A stretch of 64,000 nucleotides of DNA, taken from the NCBI GenBank assembly GCA_964421565.1, contig CAYQXJ010000005.1, forward strand, positions 124,001 to 188,000, in the 5' to 3' direction. A program made the position numbers and the translations under genes. This document shows, one piece after another, positions 1 through 8,826 of this stretch. How positions within the stretch are numbered: position 1 is the stretch's first letter; each line of letters starts with the position of its first letter. This stretch comes from CAYQXJ01 sp964421565 (GTDB lineage: Bacteria; Planctomycetota; Brocadiia; SM23-32). Under the pieces are notes generated by a model that was not told where the DNA came from, made no database searches, and saw nothing but the letters and a program-made list of their open reading frames with translations.

Positions 1-81
1 CCGGTGATGGTTGTTGATGGACGCGTGCACGGGCGAGTGACGCCGCGGAAGGCGACCAAGTTGATGGAGGGCCTGGAGTGA
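1..81 (+). CDS. NuoE/HndA-like [2Fe-2S] subunit, C-terminal end (partial)
   Basis: Only the last 26 codons are in the window. They read PVMVVDGRVHGRVTPRKATK and then end in LMEGLE. This matches the end of 24-kDa NuoE-type thioredoxin-like [2Fe-2S] subunits, where a P-V-M-hydrophobic stretch followed by a basic 'P-x-K' helix closes the fold. The stop codon overlaps the GTG start of the NuoF-like gene by four bases, so the two should be translationally coupled. In such complexes NuoE passes electrons to or from the flavin subunit. The assignment rests on this short tail plus the neighbour. Confidence 0.65.
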   Translation, partial: PVMVVDGRVHGRVTPRKATKLMEGLE

Positions 82-1979
82 GTCTGAAGGAACTGCGAGA
101 GGAAGCCGAACGGCAATGGGACGAGTTCGCCGGCGCCAATGCGGCGAGGATACTTGTCGGGGCCGGCACCTGCGGCCTGGCAGCCGGCGCGCAGGAAGTG
201 GCGGATGCGATCACCGAGTGGCTCTCAGATCACGATGTTCCGGGCCGTCTCTGGCACGTGGGCTGCCTGGGTCTCTGCTACGCGGAGCCTCTGGTCGAAC
301 TCGGGCGGCCGGGCGCGCCCGGCATACTGTGCGGCGAGGTCGAACCGAAGCACGTCTCGGACATCCTGGAAGCATACTTTTTGGAGAAGGCCGGGACGCC
401 CGAATGTACTCTGGCGATCATGGACGGGGAGTCGTTTGACGACGTTCCCGCGTTCGAACAGTTGCCGGTTATGCGGCCCCAGGCGCGGATCGTGTTGCGC
501 AACTGTGGGCGCATAGACCCCGAGAACTTCTATCATTATGTCGCGCGGGGCGGCTACGCCGCTTTGGCACGGGCAGTGGAGATGGAACCCGACCAGGTGA
601 TCGGCCAGGTCAAGCAGAGCGGTCTGCGCGGCCGCGGAGGCGCCGGATTCCCCACGGGCACGAAATGGCAGTTCTGTCGCGAAGCACCAGGCGAGCAGAA
701 GTACATTATCTGCAACGCTGATGAGGGCGACCCCGGCGCGTTCATGGACCGTTCTGTGCTGGAAAGCGACCCGCACTCGCCCCTGGAAGGGCTGGCCATA
801 GCTGCATACGCGATCGGTGCTACCGAAGGTTACTTCTACGTACGGGCCGAGTATCCGCTGGCCGTGAAGCGGCTCCGCAAGGCAATAGCGCAGGCGGAGG
901 AACACGGCCTGCTGGGTGACGGGATTCTGGGCTCTCCATTCAGCTTCCACGTGAAGGTCAAGGAAGGAGCGGGCGCGTTCGTGTGCGGGGAGGAGACGGC
1001 GTTGCTGGCTTCGCTGGAAGGCAGGCGCGGAATGCCACGTAGCCGACCTCCGTTCCCCGCCCAAAGCGGGCTACACGGCAAACCCACCAACATCAACAAC
1101 GTGGAGACACTGGCGAACGTGCCCGTCATCCTGGACCGGGGCAGCGAATGGTTCGCCGGCTTCGGCACGGAGAAGAGCCGGGGCACGAAGACCTTTGCGC
1201 TTGCTGGCAAAGTTAACCGCACCGGCTTGGTCGAAGTTCCCCTTGGGACTACTCTCGCCGAGATCATTCACACCATCGGTGGCGGCATACCCGATGGCAA
1301 GCAGATCAAAGGCGTGCAGACCGGTGGCCCGAGCGGCGGCTGCATACCCGCATCGATGCTGGAGATGCCGGTCGACTACGAACGGCTGGCGGAGGCCGGC
1401 TCGATCATGGGCTCTGGCGGCATGATCGTGCTGGACGAGGAGACATGTATGGTCGACCTGGCTCGCTACTTCCTCGAGTTCACACAGAACGAATCCTGCG
1501 GCAAGTGTGTTCCCTGCCGGCTCGGAACAAAGCAGATGCTTCACCTGCTGGAGAAGATCACCGGTGGGGATGGCACGCAGCATCACGTTGAGCTGCTTGA
1601 GGAGATCGCCGCCACGGTCAATCAGGCCGCGCTGTGCGGCCTCGGCCAGACGGCGCCGAATCCGGTCCTGACCACCCTCCGCTACTTCCGCGATGAATAC
1701 CAGGCTCACATCGCGGACAGATCGTGCGCAGCGGGAGTCTGCACGGCACTTCTGAGGTTCTCGATCAACTCCGACGAATGTATATGCTGCGGGCGGTGCG
1801 CGGCCGACTGTCCGGCCGACTGCATCACGGGCCGCAAAGGCAAAGCGCCCGCGAGGGCGACCGGTCAGGATGCGGAAGAGGGCAAGGTCGGCGAGCCGTT
1901 CGTGATCGACCAGGAAGCCTGTGTGAAGTGCGGCACCTGCCTGGAAGTCTGTCCGGTAGGGGCCGTCCAGAGAGTGTAG
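78..1979 (+). CDS. NuoF/HydB-like flavin and Fe-S subunit of formate dehydrogenase
   Basis: A 633-residue diaphorase subunit that should move electrons between NAD(P) and the formate-oxidising subunit. Residues 1-110 form a thioredoxin-like [2Fe-2S] domain with one Cys in GTCGLAAGA and a later CLGLC pair. The NuoF core follows, with the FMN/NADH motif GRGGAGFPTGTKW near residue 188, a second nucleotide loop around VCGEETALL, and the [4Fe-4S] ligands ESCGKCVPCR. The C-terminus adds two ferredoxin clusters (CICCGRCAADC and CVKCGTCLEVC). This N-to-C layout is that of HydB/HndC/HylB subunits of electron-bifurcating hydrogenases and formate dehydrogenases; plain FdsB lacks the double-ferredoxin tail. 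GTG start at 78 has an upstream GGAGGG and overlaps the previous stop. Bifurcation is inferred. Confidence 0.9.
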   Translation: MSLKELREEAERQWDEFAGANAARILVGAGTCGLAAGAQEVADAITEWLSDHDVPGRLWHVGCLGLCYAEPLVELGRPGAPGILCGEVEPKHVSDILEAYFLEKAGTPECTLAIMDGESFDDVPAFEQLPVMRPQARIVLRNCGRIDPENFYHYVARGGYAALARAVEMEPDQVIGQVKQSGLRGRGGAGFPTGTKWQFCREAPGEQKYIICNADEGDPGAFMDRSVLESDPHSPLEGLAIAAYAIGATEGYFYVRAEYPLAVKRLRKAIAQAEEHGLLGDGILGSPFSFHVKVKEGAGAFVCGEETALLASLEGRRGMPRSRPPFPAQSGLHGKPTNINNVETLANVPVILDRGSEWFAGFGTEKSRGTKTFALAGKVNRTGLVEVPLGTTLAEIIHTIGGGIPDGKQIKGVQTGGPSGGCIPASMLEMPVDYERLAEAGSIMGSGGMIVLDEETCMVDLARYFLEFTQNESCGKCVPCRLGTKQMLHLLEKITGGDGTQHHVELLEEIAATVNQAALCGLGQTAPNPVLTTLRYFRDEYQAHIADRSCAAGVCTALLRFSINSDECICCGRCAADCPADCITGRKGKAPARATGQDAEEGKVGEPFVIDQEACVKCGTCLEVCPVGAVQRV

Positions 1980-2026
1980 CGCCGACCCGCGCCGGGTGGC
2001 GCCGAGGTATATGAGAGGTCTACAGA

Positions 2027-4708
2027 GTGAGTGAATTCACCCTAACGATCGACGGACAACCGGTCGTTGCTGAGCAGGGAGCAACCGTTCTTGAGGCGGC
2101 GCGTTCCGCAGGTATCTACATCCCCACGCTCTGCCACGACTCCCGGCTGGAGCCCTATGGGGGGTGCCGGCTCTGCATCGTGGAGATCGACGGAATGCGG
2201 GGGCTTCCCACAGCGTGCACGACCACGGCGAGTGAAGGCATGGTGGTGCGCACCGAGACCGATCAGCTCATGCGCGTCCGAAGGATGACGTGCGAGATGC
2301 TTATCGCAGACCACCCGTCGGACTGTCTGACCTGCTCCACAAACCAGCGATGCGAGCTGCAAGAGGTGGCCTCATACCTTGGCATTTCCGAGCAGCGCTT
2401 GCCGAGAACCGCCCAGGAGAGGCCAGTTGATGAGAGCAACCCTTTCTTCGCGTACGACCCATCCAGGTGCATCCTCTGCGGTCGTTGCTGGCGACTGTGC
2501 CATGAGCTTCGCGGAGTGGGGGCTATCGAGATAACCGGACGAGGGTACGAGAGCCGTGTGGCCGCCTTCGCCGATATGCCGCTCTCCGAGTCGATCTGCC
2601 TCTCCTGCGGAGAGTGCGTGGATGCATGCCCCACCGGCGCGCTCACCGTGAAGAAGGAAGCCTTACCCGCGGTTCATGAGGTCGAGACGACTTGCCCCTA
2701 CTGCGGGTGCGGGTGCGGTTTGACGCTCGGCGTGCGCGGAGGCCGGATCGTCCGCGTCCGCGGTGACCGAGACCACATCGTCAACCAGGGCAGCCTCTGC
2801 GTAAAGGGCCGGTTCGGGCTTGACTTCGTGCACGCGGCCGACCGTCTGAAAAACCCCCTGATCCGTCGTAACGGCAAGTTGGAGGAAGCCACCTGGGATG
2901 AAGCACTGGCCCTGGTGGCCGACCGTTTCCGCGCGCTGCGCGATGAGTATGGCGCAGATGCCCTGGCCGGTCTGTCTTCGGCGAAGTGCACGAACGAGGA
3001 GAACTACCTGTTCCAGAAGTTCATGCGCGCCGCCCTCGGCACCAACAACGTGGACCATTGCGCTCGGCTCTGCCATGCCTCAACGGTCGCCGGGCTTGCC
3101 CGTGCCTTCGGAAGCGGGGCAATGACCAACTCCATCGCCGAGATCGAACATGCGGACTGCATACTGGTCACCGGCTCCAACACGACGGAAGCGCATCCGA
3201 TCATAGCCCTGCGCATTCAGGAGGCGGTCACGAAGCACGGCGCCTCGCTCATTGTGGCCGACCCCAGGCGCATTGACCTGGTGCAGTTCGCCGCGCTGCA
3301 CATGCGACAGCGCTCGGGCACAGATGTGGCGCTATACAACGGCATGATGAATGTCATCCTTGAGGAAGGTTTCTGGGATGAGGATTTCGTGGCCGAGCGC
3401 ACGGAGAACTTCGAGGAGTTCCGTCGTGATCTGGAACGCATGACGCCGGAGCGGGCTTCTGCGATTACAGGGGTGCCGGCGGACGACATTCGCAGGGCAG
3501 CCCGCATTTATGGCCGCGCCGACCGCGCTTCCATCATCTACAGCATGGGTATCACCCAGCATACGACGGGCACAGACAACGTCCTCACCCTCGCCAACCT
3601 GGCGCTGCTTACCGGTAACGTGGGCCGGCAGTCGACGGGAGTCAACCCGTTGCGAGGGCAGAACAACGTGCAAGGCGCCTGCGACCTGGGAGCGCTGCCG
3701 AACGTCTATCCCGGCTACCAGAAGGTGGACGATCCGGCAGTGCAGGCGGAGTTCGGGGCCGCTTGGCACGCTGCGCTCTCGCCTGAACCGGGCCTGACCG
3801 TGGTGGAGATTATGAATGCAGCGCGCGAGGGCAGCGTGAAGGGCCTATACGTGATGGGTGAGAATCCCATGCTCAGTGACCCGGACATATCGCACGTCCG
3901 GGAGGGTCTGCAGAAGCTGGAGTTCCTGTGCGTGCAAGACATCTTCCTGTCGGAAACCGCTCAGCTCGCCGACGTTGTGCTGCCGGCAGCCAGCTTTGCG
4001 GAGAAGGACGGCACGTTCACCAACACCGAACGCCGCGTTCAGCGGGTACGGCGGGCCGTGCCCTCGCCCGGTCTGGCGCGCCCTGACTGGCTGATCATCT
4101 GCCAGCTTTCCGAGAAGCTCGGCTACGTCATGTCTTACGCGAATCCCGCAGAAATAATGGACGAAATAGCTTCCGTGACGCCCATTTATGGGGGAATCCA
4201 CTTCGCAAGGGTGGAGTCCACCGGGCTGCAATGGCCGTGCACTGATGACGAGCACCCGGGTACCGTATTCCTGCACCGGGGCCAGTTCTCGCGCGGCCGG
4301 GGCAAGTTCCACGCACGCCCCTTCCTTGAAGCTGATGAGCTGCCGGACGATCAGTACCCCTATCTTTTGACCACGGGACGAGTGCTTCAGCACTTTCACA
4401 CAGGCACTCTCTCCCGCCGCACAGAGGGCTTGGAACAGATCGCGCCGCCGGCTCCGGTCGAGATCAGCCCCGAGGACGCGGCACGCGAAGGGATACGACA
4501 AGGCGAACGAGTGCGCGTTACGAGCCGGCGCGGTGCGATCGAAGTGCGCGCCGAGGTGACCGACCGCTCGCCGAAGGGCACCGTTTTCGTGCCGTTCCAC
4601 TACCGCGAAGCGCCCGCCAATATGCTGACCAATCCGGCACTTGACCCGGTGGCGAAGATACCGGAACTCAAGGTATGTGCCGTACGCTTGCAGAAGGTAG
4701 AAACATGA
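2027..4708 (+). CDS. fdhA: Formate dehydrogenase catalytic subunit (Mo/W-bisPGD), Cys form
   Basis: An 893-residue molybdo/tungsto-oxidoreductase that oxidises formate to CO2 or runs in reverse. The N-terminus is NuoG-like: a plant-type [2Fe-2S] domain (Cys around 37-66), a His-Cys cluster in DHPSDCLTCSTNQRC and two ferredoxin clusters (CILCGRCWRLC, CLSCGECVDAC). The catalytic part starts with the [4Fe-4S] motif CPYCGCGCGL. The metal ligand lies in VDHCARLCHASTV: Cys349 (codon at 3071) aligns with Sec140 of E. coli FdhF, so no selenium is needed. The following His and the PLRGQNNVQGACD segment are typical of FdhF-like enzymes. GTG start at 2027, 47 bases after the previous stop; the end overlaps the next gene by four bases (ATGA). 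Soluble, with no Tat signal, so cytoplasmic. Confidence 0.93.
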   Translation: MSEFTLTIDGQPVVAEQGATVLEAARSAGIYIPTLCHDSRLEPYGGCRLCIVEIDGMRGLPTACTTTASEGMVVRTETDQLMRVRRMTCEMLIADHPSDCLTCSTNQRCELQEVASYLGISEQRLPRTAQERPVDESNPFFAYDPSRCILCGRCWRLCHELRGVGAIEITGRGYESRVAAFADMPLSESICLSCGECVDACPTGALTVKKEALPAVHEVETTCPYCGCGCGLTLGVRGGRIVRVRGDRDHIVNQGSLCVKGRFGLDFVHAADRLKNPLIRRNGKLEEATWDEALALVADRFRALRDEYGADALAGLSSAKCTNEENYLFQKFMRAALGTNNVDHCARLCHASTVAGLARAFGSGAMTNSIAEIEHADCILVTGSNTTEAHPIIALRIQEAVTKHGASLIVADPRRIDLVQFAALHMRQRSGTDVALYNGMMNVILEEGFWDEDFVAERTENFEEFRRDLERMTPERASAITGVPADDIRRAARIYGRADRASIIYSMGITQHTTGTDNVLTLANLALLTGNVGRQSTGVNPLRGQNNVQGACDLGALPNVYPGYQKVDDPAVQAEFGAAWHAALSPEPGLTVVEIMNAAREGSVKGLYVMGENPMLSDPDISHVREGLQKLEFLCVQDIFLSETAQLADVVLPAASFAEKDGTFTNTERRVQRVRRAVPSPGLARPDWLIICQLSEKLGYVMSYANPAEIMDEIASVTPIYGGIHFARVESTGLQWPCTDDEHPGTVFLHRGQFSRGRGKFHARPFLEADELPDDQYPYLLTTGRVLQHFHTGTLSRRTEGLEQIAPPAPVEISPEDAAREGIRQGERVRVTSRRGAIEVRAEVTDRSPKGTVFVPFHYREAPANMLTNPALDPVAKIPELKVCAVRLQKVET

Positions 4709-6084
4709 AGTGGAGAGCCGAACAATGCGAGGCGTTCGTGCTCTGCGGTGGCAGCAGCCGGCGGATGAGCTATCCGAAGGAGATGCTGCGCGTCGAAGGC
4801 CGGCCGCTCGCCGTTGCCATGGTGGAGCGCCTTCAGCAGCTCTTTGAGAAGGTGTCGTTGGTTACAGACCGGCCATACTTCCTGCGCCATCTTACCGACG
4901 TGCCTATCTGCTCTGACATCTACAAGGACTCCGGTCCTTTGGCGGGGATCCATGCGGGCCTCAGTGCGGCCACAGCGAGCAGAGCCTTCTTTTTGGCATG
5001 CGATATGCCCCTGGTGCATAACGACTTTGTGCGGCGCCTGGTCGAGCAGGCTCAGGCTGCCAGGGCTCATGCGCTTGTGCCGTACGCCTTCGGCCGCAGG
5101 CAGCCGCTTTGCGCCGTCTACGACCGGTCGCTGCTGGCAGCGGTCGGGGAGTACATAGAAGCTCACGACCACTGCGTAGTGAACCGCTTTCTCGACAAGG
5201 TCCGCCTGCAGCAAGTGCAAGTGACTGCTGAAGAGGCACGCGCGCTTCGTGACCTAGACCGCCCGGGGGATGTCGACCTTCTGCATGGGCCGTTCGCCGA
5301 CGTGGAGCCGTTGCCCGTGGCGCGCCTGCAGCTTCAGGGGCCGGGCAGGCACGAGGACACGGTGGCTCAGGAGTGGCCACTGTCAGTGTTCGTCAACGGG
5401 AGAAAGCTGGTCACAGCGCTCTGCTTGCCCACGGCCGTGCGCGAGCTGGCCGTAGGGATGGCGGAGTACCTGGGGTTGGCAGAAACAGCGGCTGATGTGC
5501 GCAACGTCGATGTCGACTACGCGATGAAACGTGTGGATCTGCATCTGAACGCTGACGACGATGCCATCAACCGTGCGGCCATGCTACTGGTAACTTCGAC
5601 CTGTGGCGCGAACGTCTATGGGCCACGTTTGCCGTCGCTCGATTTGCCAGAGGTGGCAGAGCACTTGCAGGTGCGCCGCAGCGAGGTGCTGAGCTGCTTG
5701 CGTGCGATGCGGCCCATGGCACCTGCGTTCAGCGTGACCGGGGGCACACATCAGGCAGCGTTCTGTATCCCGGACGACGACCAAGCCGAGATTCGTTACT
5801 TCTTCGAGGATATCGGGCGGCACAATGCGCTGGACAAGGTTCTTGGCCAAGCGCTGCTGGAGGGGACGGACCTCTCGCAGGGATTCCTCATATCGACAGG
5901 TCGGCTCAGCTCAGAAATGGTCGTGAAGGCGGTCCGGGCGCGAGCGCCGGTGCTGGCTTCACGTTCAGCGGTGACGACGAACGCTGTTCGGCTTGCCCGC
6001 GCGCACGGTCTCACGCTGGTTGGGTTCGCACGGGGGGAACGGATGAACACCTACTCGGGAGGAGAGCGAGTGATCGATGCCTGA
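4705..6084 (+). CDS. MobA-FdhD fusion protein
   Basis: A 459-residue two-domain protein. Residues 1 to about 195 are MobA-like (molybdenum cofactor guanylyltransferase), with FVLCGGSSRRMSYPKEML matching the nucleotide-binding signature and DMPLVHNDFV after it. Residues about 215-459 are FdhD-like: VNGRKLVTALCLPTAVREL at the front, FEDIGRHNALDKVLG and STGRLSSEMVVKA in the core. FdhD carries sulfur to bis-MGD in formate dehydrogenase; MobA attaches GMP to molybdopterin. The two steps are joined here. The FdhD loop normally reads C-x-x-C; here it is TCGAN, so Cys300 is kept and Asn303 replaces the second Cys. The ATG at 4705 overlaps the fdhA stop (ATGA) and has an AAGG upstream; a start at 4675 would only add residues inside fdhA. 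Confidence 0.88.
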   Translation: MKWRAEQCEAFVLCGGSSRRMSYPKEMLRVEGRPLAVAMVERLQQLFEKVSLVTDRPYFLRHLTDVPICSDIYKDSGPLAGIHAGLSAATASRAFFLACDMPLVHNDFVRRLVEQAQAARAHALVPYAFGRRQPLCAVYDRSLLAAVGEYIEAHDHCVVNRFLDKVRLQQVQVTAEEARALRDLDRPGDVDLLHGPFADVEPLPVARLQLQGPGRHEDTVAQEWPLSVFVNGRKLVTALCLPTAVRELAVGMAEYLGLAETAADVRNVDVDYAMKRVDLHLNADDDAINRAAMLLVTSTCGANVYGPRLPSLDLPEVAEHLQVRRSEVLSCLRAMRPMAPAFSVTGGTHQAAFCIPDDDQAEIRYFFEDIGRHNALDKVLGQALLEGTDLSQGFLISTGRLSSEMVVKAVRARAPVLASRSAVTTNAVRLARAHGLTLVGFARGERMNTYSGGERVIDA

Positions 6085-6694
6085 GACAAAAGTCATCCTG
6101 GTCTGCGGTTCACGCAGTGGTTGCGGCAAGACACGACTGATGGAATCACTGCTGAAGTGCTCGGAGAACGCAACCGCTGTCAAGGCGCGTGTACGGGAAG
6201 GCGCGGCGCTGGAGGTCACCGAAGAGAGCACCGAACCCAGCAATGCGCAGAAGGACACGGCGCGCTACCTGGCGGCCGGCGCCCGGCGGGCGTACCTCGT
6301 CGACGGCCCGCTTGACGCCGTCACGGAAGCAATCCGCGCTCTGATCTCCGCCGCTGACTGTCCGACTGTCCTGGTGGAATCCAACGCCCTTGCTGCCAGC
6401 TTGGAGCATGATCTGTGCTTCTTCGTCGAGGCGAGCGGCGATCAGAAGCCGAGCGCTGAACGGAGTCGTCTTCAAGCAGACTTCTGCGTGTTGCCAGCCA
6501 TGGACGAAGGGCGGCAGGAGGGCAAAGGCGACGAACTGCGCAAGCAGATGCTGGCGGCAGCCACGGATGGCCGCATCGCCTGTGCAGATGCAATGCGCAT
6601 GGCGGACCGCCTGGCGCTTTCGCGCTCCCGTGTGGGGCGGATTGCGAACGAAGAGGGTTTGAGAATCTGCTCGTGCCAACTGGGGTGTTTCTGA
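6077..6694 (+). CDS. mobB: MobB-like P-loop protein with Cys-rich C-terminus
   Basis: A 205-residue protein starting with a Walker A loop, VCGSRSGCGKT (residues 9-19), as in MobB GTP-binding proteins that assist guanine dinucleotide addition to the molybdenum cofactor. It overlaps the MobA-FdhD gene by 8 bases. The last 50 residues are unlike E. coli MobB: a helical segment (CADAMRMADRLALSRSRVG) resembling a small helix-turn-helix, and then a terminal CSCQLGCF with three Cys in the last eight residues. Similar 'CQLGCF' tails occur, as I recall, in small proteins near formate dehydrogenase genes in anaerobes; their role is unknown to me. The P-loop and neighbours make the Mo-cofactor assignment likely. 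The tail could bind metal or carry sulfur, which is inference. Confidence 0.72.
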   Translation: MPETKVILVCGSRSGCGKTRLMESLLKCSENATAVKARVREGAALEVTEESTEPSNAQKDTARYLAAGARRAYLVDGPLDAVTEAIRALISAADCPTVLVESNALAASLEHDLCFFVEASGDQKPSAERSRLQADFCVLPAMDEGRQEGKGDELRKQMLAAATDGRIACADAMRMADRLALSRSRVGRIANEEGLRICSCQLGCF

Positions 6695-7033
6695 ATGGAA
6701 CTGAAGGTGAAAATCTGGTTAGAAGAGGACGGCGAAACGGTATTCGGCAGGGGACGTGCCCAACTGCTTGACGGCATCTCGCGGACTGGTTCCATCAGCG
6801 CAGCGGCGGAGCGGATGGGCATCTCCTACCGGCATGCCTGGAGTATGCTGAACGCCAGCGAGGAGCGCTGCAGACGCCGATTCGTGGAGCGCACCCGAGG
6901 CGGCGCGGGCGGGGGCGGGGCGCGATTGACGCCCTATGGCCAGCGCGTGCTCAGGGAGTTCCAAAACGTCGAGTCGCGGTTGACGCGTCTTGTGGAGGAA
7001 GAGACCAATGCTTTGGAGACTTGTCTTGATTAG
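6695..7033 (+). CDS. ModE-type winged-helix DNA-binding protein
   Basis: A 112-residue protein with the N-terminal LysR-like winged helix of ModE. The recognition region reads LLDGISRTGSISAAAERMGI followed by SYRHAWSMLN, and the wing has the Gly-rich GGAGGGGARLTPYGQRVL. The molybdate-binding (MOP) domains of full ModE are absent, as in many short ModE homologues. It starts one base after the mobB stop and overlaps the transporter gene by 26 bases. It may sense Mo/W status through a partner or act constitutively on this operon. No operator could be identified because the operon promoter lies outside the window. Confidence 0.82.
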   Translation: MELKVKIWLEEDGETVFGRGRAQLLDGISRTGSISAAAERMGISYRHAWSMLNASEERCRRRFVERTRGGAGGGGARLTPYGQRVLREFQNVESRLTRLVEEETNALETCLD

Positions 7034-8012
7034 CTGCGTCCTGACAGCCGCTGCAAGCTGCGGCCGTCAGCCCGAACAGACGTTCGAAATCTACCACGCC
7101 GGTAGCCTCTCCGTGCCCCTCGGTGAACTGGAGAGCCTGTTTGAGAGCCAACACGCCGGGCTGGATGTGCGCCGGCATGCACATGGCAGTGCGACGGCCA
7201 TCCGCCAGATCACCGAGCTTGGCCGCCAGGCAGATGTGATCGCTTCGGCCGATTACAGGCTGATCGACCGGCTGATGATCGAAGCAGAGCTCACCTGGGC
7301 GGATTGGAACTTGCTCTTCGCCCGCAACGCCATGGGCATCGCGATGGCTAAGGACGCGCCAGACCTGACGCCGGACAACTGGGCGGACGTTCTCAGCCAG
7401 CACGACACCCGGGTCGGCATTTCGAACCCCAACCAGGACCCCTGCGGTTACCGGAGCCTCATGGTGCTCGCCCTGGCGCAGGAGGTACTCGGCCTCGGAC
7501 CCGTTTATGACCGGGTCGTTGGCCAGAACTCCAATCTATCACTGGGGACGAAGAACGGACGGATACAGGTCCGAGCACCGTCGCTTGTTGAGGCTCAGCC
7601 TCCGCTGTTTATGCGACCGAAGGAAACCGACCTGGTGGCGCTGCTGCAGAGCGGTGCGATCGACTACCTGCTCATATATCGCAGCGTGGCCCATCAGCAT
7701 GAGTTACCGTTCTTCGAACTGCCGGATGACGTCAACCTCAGCCGTGTCGAGCGGGCAGAGACGTATGGTAAGGTGTCCGTGACGCTTTCGGCGGACATTC
7801 CGGAGGCTGCAATCGAACTGGACGGCGCACCCATAGTCTACGGGGTCAGCATACCAACGACGGTTCGCGACTCCGCCCTTGCCAGGGTTTTCATCGAACT
7901 GCTGCTCTCCCAGCAAGGGGCGCAGGCACTGTCTGCGGCGGGGCAGCAGCCGATCTCGCCACCACAATTCTCCGAGGTGAGCCATGCGACCCCGCCGTTT
8001 CTGCGCCGCTGA
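7008..8012 (+). CDS. wtpA: Molybdate/tungstate ABC transporter, substrate-binding lipoprotein (WtpA/ModA type)
   Basis: A 334-residue extracytoplasmic binding protein. The N-terminus has a short hydrophobic segment ending in TAAASC, a plausible lipobox with Cys19 as the anchor. The mature protein begins with EIYHAGSLSVPL, the hallmark of the WtpA/archaeal ModA branch, followed by GSATAIRQITELG and ADVIASADY. NQDPCGYR and RPKETDLVALL contain the Asp and Glu that give six-coordinate oxyanion binding in archaeal members (family knowledge). Sequence alone does not tell tungstate from molybdate. ATG 7008 was chosen because GGAGG lies 8 bases upstream; a TTG at 6990 would put charged residues before the signal. 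The gene overlaps the ModE-like gene. Confidence 0.9.
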   Translation: MLWRLVLISCVLTAAASCGRQPEQTFEIYHAGSLSVPLGELESLFESQHAGLDVRRHAHGSATAIRQITELGRQADVIASADYRLIDRLMIEAELTWADWNLLFARNAMGIAMAKDAPDLTPDNWADVLSQHDTRVGISNPNQDPCGYRSLMVLALAQEVLGLGPVYDRVVGQNSNLSLGTKNGRIQVRAPSLVEAQPPLFMRPKETDLVALLQSGAIDYLLIYRSVAHQHELPFFELPDDVNLSRVERAETYGKVSVTLSADIPEAAIELDGAPIVYGVSIPTTVRDSALARVFIELLLSQQGAQALSAAGQQPISPPQFSEVSHATPPFLRR

Positions 8013-8826
8013 GGGACAGGCGACGACCCTGGCGCCCCGGTCGTTGATAGTTGTCTTCGCAGTGGTCGGGGCGCTGTTGGTGCTGTTTCTGGCTGTGCCT
8101 ATCGTCGCGATGTCAGTCTCGCAGAGCCCACTGACGCTCTGGCAGGCTCTCATACGCACGGAAGTGCGCGGAGCCCTTTGGCTTTCGCTCACGGGTGCGG
8201 CACTGGCGACGGCACTGGCAGCGTTGCTTGGGGTACCTCTCGCGTATCTACTTGCACGCCGGCCGTTTCCGGGCAATGCGCTGGTGCAGGCCGTCGTGGA
8301 TCTGCCCATCGTTATCCCGCATATCGTGGCGGGCATTGCGCTTCTCACAGTGCTCGGGCCGAGGGGTTTCGTCGGCGGGCCGCTGCACGGACTGGGCGTA
8401 CGCTTCGTGGACACGTTGGCCGGGACGGTGGCGGCGATGTTATTCGTTTCAGCGCCCTTCATGGTCAATGCTGCGAGGTCGGGTTTCGAAGCAGTAGACC
8501 CCCGCCTGGAGGATGCCGCCCGGAGCCTGGGCGCCTCGCCGCTTAGAACGTTCTTTCTCATCAGTCTGCCGCTGGCGAAACGGTCGATTGTGTCGGGCGC
8601 CGTGATGTCGTGGGCGCGCGCCATTTCGGAGTTCGGGGCCGTTCTGATCATCGCGTACTACCCTCGCGTTGGACCGGTGCTGATATACGAATGGTTGACT
8701 GCATACGGGGTGGACAAAGCCCGACCAGTGGCGGTCTGCCTGTTGCTCATCTGCGTCTTGCTCTTCGCCGCCCTGCGTTTGATTGCAGGTCGCCACATAC
8801 CGGGAGAGCCTGAGAGCAGTGCTTGA
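7984..8826 (+). CDS. wtpB: Molybdate/tungstate ABC transporter permease
   Basis: A 280-residue inner-membrane permease of the binding-protein-dependent type. About six hydrophobic segments are visible, starting with LIVVFAVVGALLVLFLAVPI. The cytoplasmic EAA loop that docks the ATPase is present as EDAARSLGASPLRTFFLISL. It overlaps the binding-protein gene by 29 bases and the ATPase gene by 8. It should form the channel through which the oxyanion passes. The order binding protein, permease, ATPase is the standard wtpABC/modABC order. Confidence 0.9.
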   Translation: MRPRRFCAAEGQATTLAPRSLIVVFAVVGALLVLFLAVPIVAMSVSQSPLTLWQALIRTEVRGALWLSLTGAALATALAALLGVPLAYLLARRPFPGNALVQAVVDLPIVIPHIVAGIALLTVLGPRGFVGGPLHGLGVRFVDTLAGTVAAMLFVSAPFMVNAARSGFEAVDPRLEDAARSLGASPLRTFFLISLPLAKRSIVSGAVMSWARAISEFGAVLIIAYYPRVGPVLIYEWLTAYGVDKARPVAVCLLLICVLLFAALRLIAGRHIPGEPESSA

